Shown: positions 9,047 to 17,875, counted from the stretch's first letter. The stretch: DNA of 64,000 bases from Brevibacterium atlanticum (GCF_011617245.1 NZ_CP050152.1:124001-188000), one strand, 5' to 3'. Numbers and translations are program-made. The notes: generated by a model not told the origin, from the letters alone.

Positions 9047-9072
9047 GGAAGTATCCTAATACTGCAAAGTAT
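9041..9072. promoter_or_regulatory. Tandem TetR operator candidates
   Basis: Two related palindromes lie 18 bases apart: ATAC-ATGGAA-GTAT (9041-9054) and ATACT-GCAA-AGTAT (9059-9072). The first covers the TetR start codon. The AT-rich, phased arrangement is typical of a TetR site that represses its own gene and a divergent operon. Confidence 0.6.
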
Positions 9073-9126
9073 CTCAAATTGAGCTCGGTGCTGAGGCGAT
9101 GCCGGCCACGTTGTACTGTGAGAACG

Positions 9127-9153
9127 GTCGGCACTGTGCGTCGATGTGCCGAC
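9127..9153. promoter_or_regulatory. Inverted repeat upstream of the ligase operon
   Basis: GTCGGCAC (9127-9134) and GTGCCGAC (9146-9153) form a perfect 8-bp pair around 11 bases. It lies about 100 bases before the ligase start, in the 207-base divergent region. It could be a second operator or a leader hairpin; nothing distinguishes these. Confidence 0.35.
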
Positions 9154-9253
9154 TCGGTGACTGTGCCGGTTCGGTGACTCAGCACCGGCAGGCGGCCATG
9201 GTGCTCCGCCGCCGCTTGCTCCGATAGAACGCTGGGAACTTGGGAGGTCCGAT

Positions 9254-10879
9254 TTGCCCATCACTTCAACGATCCTCGACGTCGCGCGGACGCGTCCCAA
9301 CCAGCTCGCCATCCTCGGCGCCTTCGATCAGGTGCTCACCTACGCCGATCTCGTCGAGGACTCGCGAAGGATGTACACCGCCGTCGACGCCCTCCACGCC
9401 GAGCAGGAAGATCCTCCGACCCCGGCCCCCGAGACTCAGGGCATCCCGATCACGGCCGTGAGCCTCACCTCGGCGTATGAGACCTCCCGGATCATCGCCG
9501 GGCTCGCCGGCTTCCGCGCGGTCTCGGCGACCATCGATCCCCGCTGGCCGCTGAGTCACCAGGTCGGTGTCATCGTGACGACCGGAATCGGGGTCGTCAT
9601 CAGCGGCTCGACCGAACTCGCCGAGGCGCTCGCCTCCGCGAACTGGACCGGAACCGTCATCACCGCCGCCGAGTTCCACGCGTGGGAGGCCGCGATCGAC
9701 CTCGCCGAGACCGCACCACCGACCGTCCGTGACGATGCCGAACCGTTCCTCATGCTCTTCTCCTCGGGCACGACGAGCAACCCGAAGGCGTTCATCAAGA
9801 CCCGCCGGCAGTACCGCGACAATGTCGCCGTCTCCTCGGCCCATCTCGCACCCTTCCCCGGCGTGGCCACGCTCGCCCCCGGCCCTGTGTCCTACAGCCT
9901 CACCCTCTACGCCGTCATCGAGAGCCTCGCCACCGGCGGCAGCGTCCACGTCGCCGACGAGTTCGACCCCTTCACCATGGGCGCGCGCATCGCCCACGAA
10001 GACATCACCCGCATCGTCGCCGTTCCCGCCGTGGTGCGTGCCATCGCCGAGGCGGCCCGCCGTTCACCCGAACGATTCCGCGGTCTCGACCTCGTCGTCA
10101 CCGGGGGAGCGAACCTGCCGGCGAGCATCCGCAGCAGCCTCGGCGAGGTACTGCCCGATACCCGGTTGATCAGCTATTACGGTGCCGCCGAAATCGGATT
10201 CATCGGCGACAGCCGCGACGGTGACGGCACCTGGATCACCGTCTACGACACGATCGGCGCCGAAGTCCGCGGCGACGACGGAGTGCCTTTGCCCGACGGC
10301 GAGATCGGCACCCTGTGGATCAAGGCCGCCGCCTGCTCCTACGGCTACGTCACCGGCACGACCGACGCCCAGCTGCAAGGACCCGACGGCTGGGCCAGCG
10401 TCGGCGACCAGGGCCGGATCGAGAACGGCCTGCTCCAGCTGGCCGGGCGCGCCGGAGACATCGCCATCACCGGAGGGCACAAGGTGTCCCTGCCTGAGGT
10501 GGAGCGGGCGTTCGAGACGTTCTCACCGGTCGGGAGCGAGGGCGACGGTGAGGTCGCCGGCGACGGTGGGTCTGCACGTGATCGCCAGCCCCGCCTCGGT
10601 GAGGTGTGCGCGATCGCGCTTCCCGATGAGAGCCTCGGCAGCATTGTTGCGCTCGTCATCGAACCAGATTCCGCAGAATCCGCCTCGGACGACGTTCCCC
10701 GGCAGTCCGGCATACCCGACAAGGCCGAACTCCTCGCTCACGCCCGCGCCCAGCTGGCCCCACAGTTCGTGCCGCGTCGGTTCTATGCACTCGACCGACT
10801 GCCGCGGACCGTCGGCGGGAAGATTCGGCGGGCCGAAACCGTTGAGCTGATCATGAGCGGACTGGGAGTGCGACTGTGA
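9254..10879 (+). CDS. AMP-dependent acyl/aryl acid synthetase (ANL superfamily)
   Basis: The 541-aa enzyme should activate a carboxylic acid as acyl-AMP and transfer it to a thiol (CoA or a carrier protein). The phosphate loop LFSSGTTSNPKAF (about residue 170), the YYGAAEIGF adenine-binding motif, the GDQGRIENG hinge region, and the C-terminal PRTVGGKIRR with the catalytic lysine are all present. A polar insert of about 25 residues interrupts the C-terminal domain near residue 430. The start is a TTG with GGGAGG at the right distance. No carrier domain is attached. It is the first gene of a three-gene operon and overlaps the ketosynthase start as GTGA. Substrate unknown; the divergent start region and small size argue against NRPS modules. 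Confidence 0.85.
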   Translation: MPITSTILDVARTRPNQLAILGAFDQVLTYADLVEDSRRMYTAVDALHAEQEDPPTPAPETQGIPITAVSLTSAYETSRIIAGLAGFRAVSATIDPRWPLSHQVGVIVTTGIGVVISGSTELAEALASANWTGTVITAAEFHAWEAAIDLAETAPPTVRDDAEPFLMLFSSGTTSNPKAFIKTRRQYRDNVAVSSAHLAPFPGVATLAPGPVSYSLTLYAVIESLATGGSVHVADEFDPFTMGARIAHEDITRIVAVPAVVRAIAEAARRSPERFRGLDLVVTGGANLPASIRSSLGEVLPDTRLISYYGAAEIGFIGDSRDGDGTWITVYDTIGAEVRGDDGVPLPDGEIGTLWIKAAACSYGYVTGTTDAQLQGPDGWASVGDQGRIENGLLQLAGRAGDIAITGGHKVSLPEVERAFETFSPVGSEGDGEVAGDGGSARDRQPRLGEVCAIALPDESLGSIVALVIEPDSAESASDDVPRQSGIPDKAELLAHARAQLAPQFVPRRFYALDRLPRTVGGKIRRAETVELIMSGLGVRL

Positions 10880-12162
10880 GCGCCGAGCGCAACGTCGTCG
10901 TCACCGGACTCGGCGCGATCACCCCCAGCGGGCAGGATCCCGAAACCCTCTGGGATTCCGTGCGCTCCGGAACCAGCGCCATCGACGTCCTCAAGGGTGA
11001 GCAGTTCGAGAACCTCGCCGTGCGGATCGGCGGGCAGATCAGAGATTTCGACGCCGAGGCGGTCCTGCCCCGAGCGCTCGCCCGCCGGCTGAGCCCCGTT
11101 CAGCACTGGGCCATCGCCGCCGCCGATCAGGCGTTCGCGCAGGCAGGAATCCCGGTCCCCGCCGACGATTTGCCATGGGACCGCGATTCCACTGCCGTCA
11201 TCGCCGCCACCGGCTCCGGACCTGTCGATGCCACGCAGGGGGCCACTCGCGCCCTCGACGCGGGCGGACCCCGCGGTGTCCCGCTCACTCTCGCCATCCA
11301 CGGGGCACCGGACTCCGCGGCCGCGCTGATCAGCCAGCGCTTCGACCTCCGCGGCCCCGGACAGGGAGTCTCGGCGACCTGCGCGTCCGGGGCGATCGGC
11401 CTCGGCGAGGCGATGCGCCGGATTCGCCACGGCTACGCCGATGCCCTGCTCGTCGTCGGCATGGAGGACTGCCTCGGCCCGGTCAACCTCGCCTCGAACG
11501 CGAACATGCGCGCCCTAGCCGCCGGGTTCGAGGACGACCCGACTGCGGCCAGCCGACCTTTCGACCGCGACCGCAGCGGGTTCGTCATGAGCCAGGGTGC
11601 CGCCGCGATCCTCCTCGAATCCGCGGACTCGGCGGCCTCACGTGGGACGATGCCGCTGGCCGAGCTCGCGGGATTCGGCGCCGCCAGCGATGCTCACCAC
11701 CCGACGAACCCGCATCCGGGCGGACGGGGAGCCGCCTCGGCGGTGGTGCAGGCATTGAACGACGCAGGGCTGGAACCCGGCGATATCGACCACATCAACG
11801 CCCACGCCACGGGCACGCCTGCCGGGGATCGCGCGGAACTCGCCGCGTTCGACTCGGCGCTGGGTGAGGACGGGCGCAGCATCCCGATCTCGGCGACGAA
11901 ATCGTCGACGGGGCACCTGCTCGGCGCCTCCGGGGTCCTCGAGGCGATCATTGCGATCATGACGATGCGGGATCAGACGCTGCCCCCGACGCTCAACCTC
12001 GCCGACAACGAGTTCCCCGAATGGGACATCGTCGCAGGCCACGCCTGTGAATTGAGAGAGGGGTCGGACCTCGCCGAGGCGGCCGTGAACACCGTCTTAT
12101 CAACGTCGTTCGGCTTCGGCGGGCACAACGGCGCGATCATTCTGCGGCGGCCGAGGCGCTGA
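10876..12162 (+). CDS. Beta-ketoacyl-ACP synthase II-like condensing enzyme (FabF-type)
   Basis: This 428-aa thiolase-fold enzyme performs decarboxylative Claisen condensation. The active-site set is complete: Cys169 in SATCASGAIG, His310 in NAHATGTP, Lys342 and His347 in KSSTGHLLG. It starts at a GTG that overlaps the ligase stop codon, so the two are translationally coupled. There is no acyl carrier protein or malonyl transferase nearby, so this is unlikely to be the housekeeping FabF; in this operon it presumably extends the acid activated by the ligase. Confidence 0.88.
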   Translation: MSAERNVVVTGLGAITPSGQDPETLWDSVRSGTSAIDVLKGEQFENLAVRIGGQIRDFDAEAVLPRALARRLSPVQHWAIAAADQAFAQAGIPVPADDLPWDRDSTAVIAATGSGPVDATQGATRALDAGGPRGVPLTLAIHGAPDSAAALISQRFDLRGPGQGVSATCASGAIGLGEAMRRIRHGYADALLVVGMEDCLGPVNLASNANMRALAAGFEDDPTAASRPFDRDRSGFVMSQGAAAILLESADSAASRGTMPLAELAGFGAASDAHHPTNPHPGGRGAASAVVQALNDAGLEPGDIDHINAHATGTPAGDRAELAAFDSALGEDGRSIPISATKSSTGHLLGASGVLEAIIAIMTMRDQTLPPTLNLADNEFPEWDIVAGHACELREGSDLAEAAVNTVLSTSFGFGGHNGAIILRRPRR

Positions 12163-12219
12163 TGAGCTGCCGTGCCCGAACTCAACCTCGCCCCCGCAAC
12201 CCCGCACTGAAGGAGAATC

Positions 12220-13425
12220 ATGACCGACCGCGAGACGCGCGTGGCCGAACTCGCCGCGACCTACCTGCCCGACGAGGTCCTCGAACGCTTCCGCGAGCGT
12301 GCCGACGTCTACGACCGGGAGAACCGGTTCTTCGACGAGGACCTCGCCGAACTCAAGGAGCGCGGCTACCTCACGCTCTTCGTCCCAAAGTCCTTCGGCG
12401 GACCCGGGCTGAGCCTGTTCGAGGTCTCCCGACTGCAGCAGCGGCTGGCCTCGGCGGCCCCGGCGACGGCGCTCGCGATCAACATGCACCTCATGTGCAC
12501 CGGTGTGGTCAAGGCGATGAACGACCGCGGCGACAACTCGCTGGGCTGGGTTTTCGACGAGGTCATGGCCGGTGAGATCTTTGCGTTCGGCATCTCCGAA
12601 CCCTCGAACGACTGGGTTCTGCAGGGGTCGAACACCGAGGCGGTGCCCACTGCCGACGGCGGTTTCGAACTCACCGGGGTGAAGATCTTCACCTCGCTGT
12701 CTCCGGTGTGGACGCGGCTCATCGTCCACGGATCCGTGGTCACCGACGATGACGGGATCGCCGGTCCGGACGCGGATCAACCGGCCGAGGGTGAGCTCGT
12801 GTACGGGTTCATCGAGCGGTCGGCTCCCGGCATCACGGTCTCCGACGACTGGGACGTGCTGGGCATGCGAGCCTCGCAGTCGCGGGCGACGATCCTCAAG
12901 AACGTGCCGATGAAGCCCGAGCGGGTCTCGCGCGTCATCCCCGCCGGCAAGCACCCCGACCTGCTCACATTCGCCATCACCTCGAACTTCCAGCTCCTCA
13001 TCGCCGCCGTCTATGCCGGGGTCGCTGCGCGGGCCCTCGAACTGGGGGCGGCGGGACTGCACAAGCGGAAGTCCGCGAAGGCCGGCACCACTTTCGCCGA
13101 GGTGCCCGAGGCTCGCACGCGTCTGGCCGACGCGCACCTCGACTTCCTGCCGGTCACCGCGATGATCGATGCGTATGCGCGGGACTTCGATGACCTCGTC
13201 GACCATGGCGCCGGCTGGCCGCTGCGGCTCGTCGGGGCGCGGATCAAATCCGCCGAGGCGGCCCGCCGCTGCGCGGAGACCGCGCTCATGTGCACGAGCG
13301 GCAGCGGTTTCGGCAACACACACGAACTCTCTCGCCTCTTCCGGGATGCCACGGCTGGGCTCTTCCCCCCGCCGAGCGCCGATGCGGCCCGCCCGATGTA
13401 CGCGGCGGCCCTCCTCGACGGCTGA
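12220..13425 (+). CDS. Acyl-CoA dehydrogenase family protein
   Basis: This 401-aa FAD enzyme of the acyl-CoA dehydrogenase superfamily carries the three-domain plan: helical N-terminus (FGGPGLSLFEVSRLQQRLA), beta domain (FGISEPSNDW, ITVSDDWDVLGMRASQSR) and helical C-terminus. The expected catalytic glutamate region near residue 365 reads CTSGSGFGNTHELSRLFRDA, close to the variants in side-chain desaturases and monooxygenase-like members. It may therefore desaturate or hydroxylate a carrier- or CoA-bound intermediate rather than act in ordinary beta-oxidation. It is the third gene of the ligase-ketosynthase operon, 57 bases after the ketosynthase, and reads into the 62-bp repeat copy. Confidence 0.85.
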   Translation: MTDRETRVAELAATYLPDEVLERFRERADVYDRENRFFDEDLAELKERGYLTLFVPKSFGGPGLSLFEVSRLQQRLASAAPATALAINMHLMCTGVVKAMNDRGDNSLGWVFDEVMAGEIFAFGISEPSNDWVLQGSNTEAVPTADGGFELTGVKIFTSLSPVWTRLIVHGSVVTDDDGIAGPDADQPAEGELVYGFIERSAPGITVSDDWDVLGMRASQSRATILKNVPMKPERVSRVIPAGKHPDLLTFAITSNFQLLIAAVYAGVAARALELGAAGLHKRKSAKAGTTFAEVPEARTRLADAHLDFLPVTAMIDAYARDFDDLVDHGAGWPLRLVGARIKSAEAARRCAETALMCTSGSGFGNTHELSRLFRDATAGLFPPPSADAARPMYAAALLDG

Positions 13426-13456
13426 GGCTCTCTGTCGACGACTGCGGCTCAGTGTC

Positions 13457-13518
13457 GATCAAGCAGTAGCGCGTCTGTCGATAGGCCCACCAATCGATAA
13501 ATGCGCTACCGCTTGATC
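13457..13518. repeat. 62-bp palindromic repeat, copy A (reverse orientation)
   Basis: Arms of 26 bases (13457-13482 and 13493-13518) flank a 10-base centre, AGGCCCACCA. The arms match at 21 of 26 positions. The centre is the reverse complement of that in copy B, so this copy is inverted relative to B and C. An extra CTGCGGC / GCCGCAG pair flanks it (13442-13448, 13522-13528). It lies between the acyl-CoA dehydrogenase and amidohydrolase genes. Confidence 0.9.
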
Positions 13519-13640
13519 GGGGCCGCAGGAATGCGCGAGCGCGGTCGACGGTCGGGTCGGCGCGTGCCAGGATGAGGGTGGATCGGAGCGTTTCGCTCCG
13601 GCGACGGCAGCTGCCGCCACAGATGTGAGGGGAGGCTCCG

Positions 13641-15266
13641 ATGGAGGAGATGACACCGACGATCGTCCGCGCCGATTCGATTGTCGCGCAGGCCGAACCC
13701 GGGCCCGATGCACCCGGTGGACGTGAGCCCGAGGCGTTCGCCATGACCGGAGAGACCATCACCGCCACGGGCGATCTCAGAGAGCTCCGCGATCGCTTCC
13801 CCGGCGCCGAGGTGCTCGACCTCGGCGATGCGACGATCGTGCCCGGTCTCAATGACGCCCACACCCACCTCGCGCTGACCGCCGGGGACGCGCTCCATCT
13901 CGACCTGTCTCATGCTGCCGTCGGTTCGGTCACCGGACTTCTCGATGCGGTCGCCGCCGAGGTGGGAGCCGCCTCGGCGGGGGATTGGGTCAAGGGCAGT
14001 CGCTATGACGATGAGAAGACCGGGATCGTCCTCCGCGACGACCTCGACCGCATCGCGGCCGAGGTGCCGGTGATCGTCACTCACGTCGCCGGACACTGGG
14101 CGGTGGTCAACTCGGCTGGCCTCGAATGGTTGGGCATCGAAGAGACATCGACCGATCCCGACGGCGGACGCTATGACCGGTACTCGGATGGGCGACTCAA
14201 CGGCCGCCTCGTGGAGAGGGCACTGATGAATGTGTCGATGCCGGCCACGGCGCGCGGCGGTCGCTTCATCCCCGGAGACACCGTCGAGGATCTGCAGATC
14301 GGAGCTGCCAGGACGATCGCCCAGTGGAACGCCGCCGGGCTGACCTCGATCTGCGATGCGCTCATCAGCCCCCAGGACATCGGGATCCTCTCCGCCGTTC
14401 GCGACGACGGCGGATTGGGGCTGCGGATCGGCATGCTCCTGTCCATCGACCACTACGACAAGGCCGCTGACCTCGGCATCGGCAGCGGGTTCGGCGACGA
14501 CCGACTCAGACTTATCGGAGTCAAGGCTTTCCTCGACGGAGCGATCGGTGGGCGGACCTGCCTGTTGTCGGAGCCATTCACCGACCCGAACTATCAGGGG
14601 GTGCAGACCACCTCGACCGAGGAGTTGCGCTCAGCCATCGAACGCGTCCATTCCGACGGCAATCGCATCGGCGTCCATGCCAATGGTGATGCCGCGATCC
14701 GCCTCGTCCTCGACGCGTTCGAGGATGTGTCGGCCCGAATCCCGCGCCCCGGTCTGCGCCACCGGATCGAGCACTGCAGCCTGATCGACGATGACATCCT
14801 CGCACGGATGAGCCGCCTCGGTGCCATTGCTGTGCCGTTCGCCGGATACGCCGGTTACCACGGTGGGGCGCTGAACTCCTGGTATGGGACCGAGCGGATG
14901 GGGCGCATGTTCGCCCACCGGTCATTCCTCGACTCCGGGGTCACCGTGGCCGGGTCCTCGGACTATCCGTGCGGCCCATTCCAGCCGCTGTTCGGCCTCC
15001 AGTCGCTGGTCACCCGCACTGGAGTCGACGATGGGGTGGAGGTCGGGCCGGCCCAGAAGGTATCGGCCGCCGAGGCGCTGTCGATCTTCACGCTTGGATC
15101 GGCCGAAGCATCCGGCGAGGAAACGTTTAAGGGCCGCTTGGCACCCGGCTACCTCGCCGACTTCACCGTTCTCGGCGAAAATCCGCTGACCATCGACCCG
15201 CACGGGATCTCAGACATCGACGTGCGCGCCACCTACGTCGGCGGAGACGAGGTGTACTCCGAGTGA
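13641..15266 (+). CDS. Amidohydrolase family protein (YtcJ-like)
   Basis: The 541-aa metal-dependent hydrolase has a split beta-sandwich and a TIM barrel. The first metal site is PGLNDAHTHLAL (about residue 75), later metal ligands sit in GVHANGDAA and RHRIEHCSLID, and the aspartate is in GSSDYPCGPF. The order and overall length match the YtcJ/LAF3 branch (N-substituted formamide deformylase relatives) rather than urease or dihydroorotase. It should cleave an amide or imidic bond of an unknown compound. The start has a GGGAGG ribosome site eight bases before the ATG. It stands alone. Confidence 0.87.
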   Translation: MEEMTPTIVRADSIVAQAEPGPDAPGGREPEAFAMTGETITATGDLRELRDRFPGAEVLDLGDATIVPGLNDAHTHLALTAGDALHLDLSHAAVGSVTGLLDAVAAEVGAASAGDWVKGSRYDDEKTGIVLRDDLDRIAAEVPVIVTHVAGHWAVVNSAGLEWLGIEETSTDPDGGRYDRYSDGRLNGRLVERALMNVSMPATARGGRFIPGDTVEDLQIGAARTIAQWNAAGLTSICDALISPQDIGILSAVRDDGGLGLRIGMLLSIDHYDKAADLGIGSGFGDDRLRLIGVKAFLDGAIGGRTCLLSEPFTDPNYQGVQTTSTEELRSAIERVHSDGNRIGVHANGDAAIRLVLDAFEDVSARIPRPGLRHRIEHCSLIDDDILARMSRLGAIAVPFAGYAGYHGGALNSWYGTERMGRMFAHRSFLDSGVTVAGSSDYPCGPFQPLFGLQSLVTRTGVDDGVEVGPAQKVSAAEALSIFTLGSAEASGEETFKGRLAPGYLADFTVLGENPLTIDPHGISDIDVRATYVGGDEVYSE

Positions 15267-15294
15267 CGTCGGAGACTGCCGGGGCGAGGGCTTG

Positions 15295-15314
15295 GTGTCA
15301 GATATAATCGACAC
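15295..15314 (+). promoter_or_regulatory. Toxin-antitoxin promoter/operator
   Basis: GTGTC (15295-15299) and GACAC (15310-15314) flank a consensus minus-10 box, TATAAT (15303-15308), immediately before the ATG of the toxin remnant. A palindrome covering the minus-10 is the usual autoregulation arrangement of type II modules. It appears intact although the toxin gene is not. The spacing from the minus-10 to the ATG would make a leaderless or very short-leader mRNA. Confidence 0.6.
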
Positions 15315-15443
15315 ATGCTCGTGGTTCGAAGTACCCGGGAATTCGATCGTTGGCTCAAGAGTCTGAAAGGCAGGGGTGGGCGCTCGCGAATTCTGCTCCG
15401 CCTCGATCGACTTGCCCACGGCAGCCCTGGCCTGGTCGGCTAG
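15315..15443 (+). pseudogene. Truncated HigB/RelE-type toxin
   Basis: Only 42 codons remain before a TAG. The start (VVRSTREFDRWLKSLKGRGG, then SRILLRLDRLAHGSPG) is that of the COG3657-type addiction toxin, normally about 95-105 aa. The RNA-binding and catalytic core that should follow the NPGD-like turn is missing. The sequence passes directly to the antitoxin ribosome site, and a short in-frame trace (LTGRKGT) may be the remains of the toxin's LLCGGDK-like end. The simplest reading is an internal deletion of about 50 codons that inactivated the toxin. Confidence 0.75.
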
Positions 15444-15477
15444 TGGCAGTCTGACCGGCAGAAAGGGGACAGCGGCT

Positions 15478-15786
15478 ATGACAACCAATGAGAAGTACCG
15501 GAGCTTTGATGCGGCGAACTACGTTGCCGACACCGAGGATGCAGTGTCACTGCTGCAGGTCGCTCTCGAGGACTCTGTCGACGACCCGGGAGCCATGCCC
15601 GCCGCATTGGGAATACTTGCGCGTTCAGGCAATATGAGCGAACTAGCCAGACGAGTCGGCATGAGCCGAGACGGCCTCTATCGAGCACTCTCTGCCGAAG
15701 GAAATCCGACCTGGTCAACAATCCTGCGGGTGACTCAGGCGTTGGACCTCCACCTGGAAGTGCGGCCCGGCACTCAATCGGCCTGA
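15478..15786 (+). CDS. HigA-type addiction module antitoxin
   Basis: The 102-aa antitoxin belongs to the COG3636 group: an N-terminal toxin-wrapping segment (YRSFDAANYVADTEDAVSLL), then a helix-turn-helix (NMSELARRVGMSRDGLYRAL) that binds the module promoter. It is complete, with an ATG after GAAAGGGG. Its partner toxin, 35 bases upstream, is truncated, so this is an orphan antitoxin. It may still repress the palindromic promoter, or counteract a related toxin elsewhere in the genome. Confidence 0.85.
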   Translation: MTTNEKYRSFDAANYVADTEDAVSLLQVALEDSVDDPGAMPAALGILARSGNMSELARRVGMSRDGLYRALSAEGNPTWSTILRVTQALDLHLEVRPGTQSA

Positions 15787-15903
15787 CTTCACGTTGCCTG
15801 GCTGCCCACTGCCAGTCCAAGCCGTATCCCTACTCGGCCTTCGAAGTCGGCACAAACGTCTGTGGCCCCCGTGTGGGTTCAGCCCGGTGTCCCGCCATGT
15901 GTC

Positions 15904-15965
15904 GTTCAAGCCGACGCGCTTCTGTCGATTGGTGGGTCTATCGACAGAAGCGCTGCCGCTTGAAC
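15904..15965. repeat. 62-bp palindromic repeat, copy B
   Basis: Arms at 15904-15929 and 15940-15965 match at 23 of 26 positions around the centre TGGTGGGTCT. It lies in the 269-base convergent gap between the antitoxin gene and the symporter gene. The rest of that gap shows no gene. As RNA it would make a long hairpin, so it may also end both transcripts. Confidence 0.9.
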
Positions 15966-16055
15966 GGGGCCAAAGGCGTGCGCTCACGCTTGAATGACGC
16001 ACTCAGACCGACGTCCTCCCGCGCACCGCCGGGCTGTTCCCTTAGAGCCACTCCC

Positions 16056-17561
16056 TCAGCTCACCGCCTGCGACTCCCGCTCGCTCGAGGACACCCACCG
16101 AGGGTCCGGCTTCGCCAATGTCACGAGGATGACCACGACGAGGTTCGCCGCGACCGCCCAGAGGCCGCCGTTGATGCCGAGTAGCGGATCGTTGCCCGTG
16201 TAGTGGAGGGCGACCATGACGACCGACCCGCCGATGAGACCCGCCGCAGCGGCCTGCTTCGACATCCGAGGCCAGTAGAGCGCGAGCAGCGCCGCAGGGA
16301 CGACCTGGGCCAGACCTTCGTAGCTGAGCACCGAGAGCTCGACGAGCGCATCGGGCATGAGCAGGCTCATCACCAGTGCGATCACGCCGACAGCCAGGCA
16401 CACCCACTGAGACAGCGTCTTCTGGCGCAGCCCTCGAGCGGCAAGCTGCTCGCTTGTCAGCGAGGCCGCATCCTTCGGGCCGGCCAGACCGCCGCCCAGA
16501 ACAGTCCGGCCCCACATGGATCCGATCGAGAGCATGTACACGCTCATCGGCACGATCGCCGACAGCGCACCGGCAACACCGATGAGCGCGACGATCGGCG
16601 CCGGCAGAGAGTCGATGACCACGGAGAACAGTGCCAGATCCGCATCCTTGAGTGCGGGTACGACGAACAGCGCGGCCACACCGACCATCATCGGCACGAG
16701 GAGCAGGAGCTGGTACCAGGGCAGGATGATCGAGTTCCGGCGCAGCGCGTTCGCCGAGGTGCCTGACAGGTACCCGGCGATCGACGTGGGGAACACCGTG
16801 ATCGTGATGCCGTTGAGGATGATCGTCGAGATGAACCATGCGCTGCCGTAGACCCCGTCGCCGGCACCGGGGAAGGTCAGCCACTGCGACTTCTCGACCA
16901 CGAGGCGGTCGAGCAGCGGCGCGAGCCCGTCGAAGTAGTGCAGCGGCACATAGACCGCGAGGAACGCGACGGCGAGGATGACGAGCCCGTCCTTGAACAC
17001 CGACACCCATGCGGAACCGCGCAGACCCGAGAAGAGGATGAACGCCTCGGCGACGATGAAGGAGATGATCGCCGCGATCTTGAGGTCGATCGCGCCGTAG
17101 CTCATCGCGTTGACCACGGCGCCCATGCCCTGGATCTGCAGCTGGATGTAGGGAACGATGAAGATCGTCGCGAGCACGGCGACGAGAATCGCCAGCCCCC
17201 GCGAGCGGAACCGGTGTTCGACGATGTCGGAGAGGCTGACGAGCTTGTGCCTGGCCGCATAGGTCCAGAACAGTGGGCCGACGAGGTAGGCGACGACAAG
17301 CCCGATGCTCAGATAGCCGATGAGGTAGAGGATCGGCACACCGTAGGAGTACGACCAGCCGGCGGTGCCGAGGAATGAGAACGACGTGTAGGTCTCGCCG
17401 GCCATGAGCAGGAGGATGAAGACGACGCCGAGGCCGCGCCCGGACACCGACCATTCGTCGAGGGACTTCTCCCTGCCCCGACCCGACCACACGCCGATGC
17501 CGATGGTCGCGAGCATGGCGAGGCCGAAGATGATGCAGGCGATGATCGCTGGAGTGCTCAT
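16056..17561 (-). CDS. Sodium:solute symporter (SSS family)
   Basis: This 501-aa membrane protein with about 13 helices has the SSS opening (EWSVSGRGLGVVFILLLMAGETYTSFSFLG) and the LeuT-fold core typical of pantothenate/monocarboxylate carriers. Uptake of a monocarboxylate or amino acid with sodium is likely; the substrate is not shown by sequence. Its start codon overlaps the stop of the small DUF3311 gene as ATGA, a pairing seen often for this family. The gene ends next to palindromic repeat copy B. Confidence 0.87.
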   Translation of the reverse strand: MSTPAIIACIIFGLAMLATIGIGVWSGRGREKSLDEWSVSGRGLGVVFILLLMAGETYTSFSFLGTAGWSYSYGVPILYLIGYLSIGLVVAYLVGPLFWTYAARHKLVSLSDIVEHRFRSRGLAILVAVLATIFIVPYIQLQIQGMGAVVNAMSYGAIDLKIAAIISFIVAEAFILFSGLRGSAWVSVFKDGLVILAVAFLAVYVPLHYFDGLAPLLDRLVVEKSQWLTFPGAGDGVYGSAWFISTIILNGITITVFPTSIAGYLSGTSANALRRNSIILPWYQLLLLVPMMVGVAALFVVPALKDADLALFSVVIDSLPAPIVALIGVAGALSAIVPMSVYMLSIGSMWGRTVLGGGLAGPKDAASLTSEQLAARGLRQKTLSQWVCLAVGVIALVMSLLMPDALVELSVLSYEGLAQVVPAALLALYWPRMSKQAAAAGLIGGSVVMVALHYTGNDPLLGINGGLWAVAANLVVVILVTLAKPDPRWVSSSERESQAVS

Positions 17562-17875
17562 CGGTCGGCCTCCTCACCGTCGGCCACTGGGTCGATCGCG
17601 TAGTCCTCACCGAATGCGACGTCCGAGGGGATGTGCTCGGGCAGGTCGCCGCGGTAGAAGCGGTCCCCGCGAGCGGCCATCCACACGAAGAACCAGGTGA
17701 GGATCGTGACGATGATCGTGTAGGTGACGATGAACGGCATGCCGAAGAGGCGCGGTTCGACCGAGTTCGCGACCACCGGGGTGAGCACGTAGAGGATCAC
17801 CGGAATGATGAGGAGCAACAGCGACCATCGCCGAGGCGGCCCCGACCGTGACGCAGAATCGTGGGCTTCTGACAT
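17558..17875 (-). CDS. DUF3311 small membrane protein, symporter partner
   Basis: The 105-aa protein has two transmembrane helices (about residues 18-36 and 46-68). The EPRLFGMPFIVTYT signature of DUF3311 lies between and into the second helix, and the cytoplasmic tail is acidic. Such proteins accompany SSS symporters and are thought to be accessory subunits; no direct function is known. Its last codon overlaps the symporter start, so translation is coupled. Confidence 0.83.
   Translation of the reverse strand: MSEAHDSASRSGPPRRWSLLLLIIPVILYVLTPVVANSVEPRLFGMPFIVTYTIIVTILTWFFVWMAARGDRFYRGDLPEHIPSDVAFGEDYAIDPVADGEEADR

Noticed and set aside
9254..12162. NRPS or PKS module
   Set aside because: The ligase and ketosynthase are separate, single-domain proteins. 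No condensation, acyltransferase or carrier domain is present in the window.
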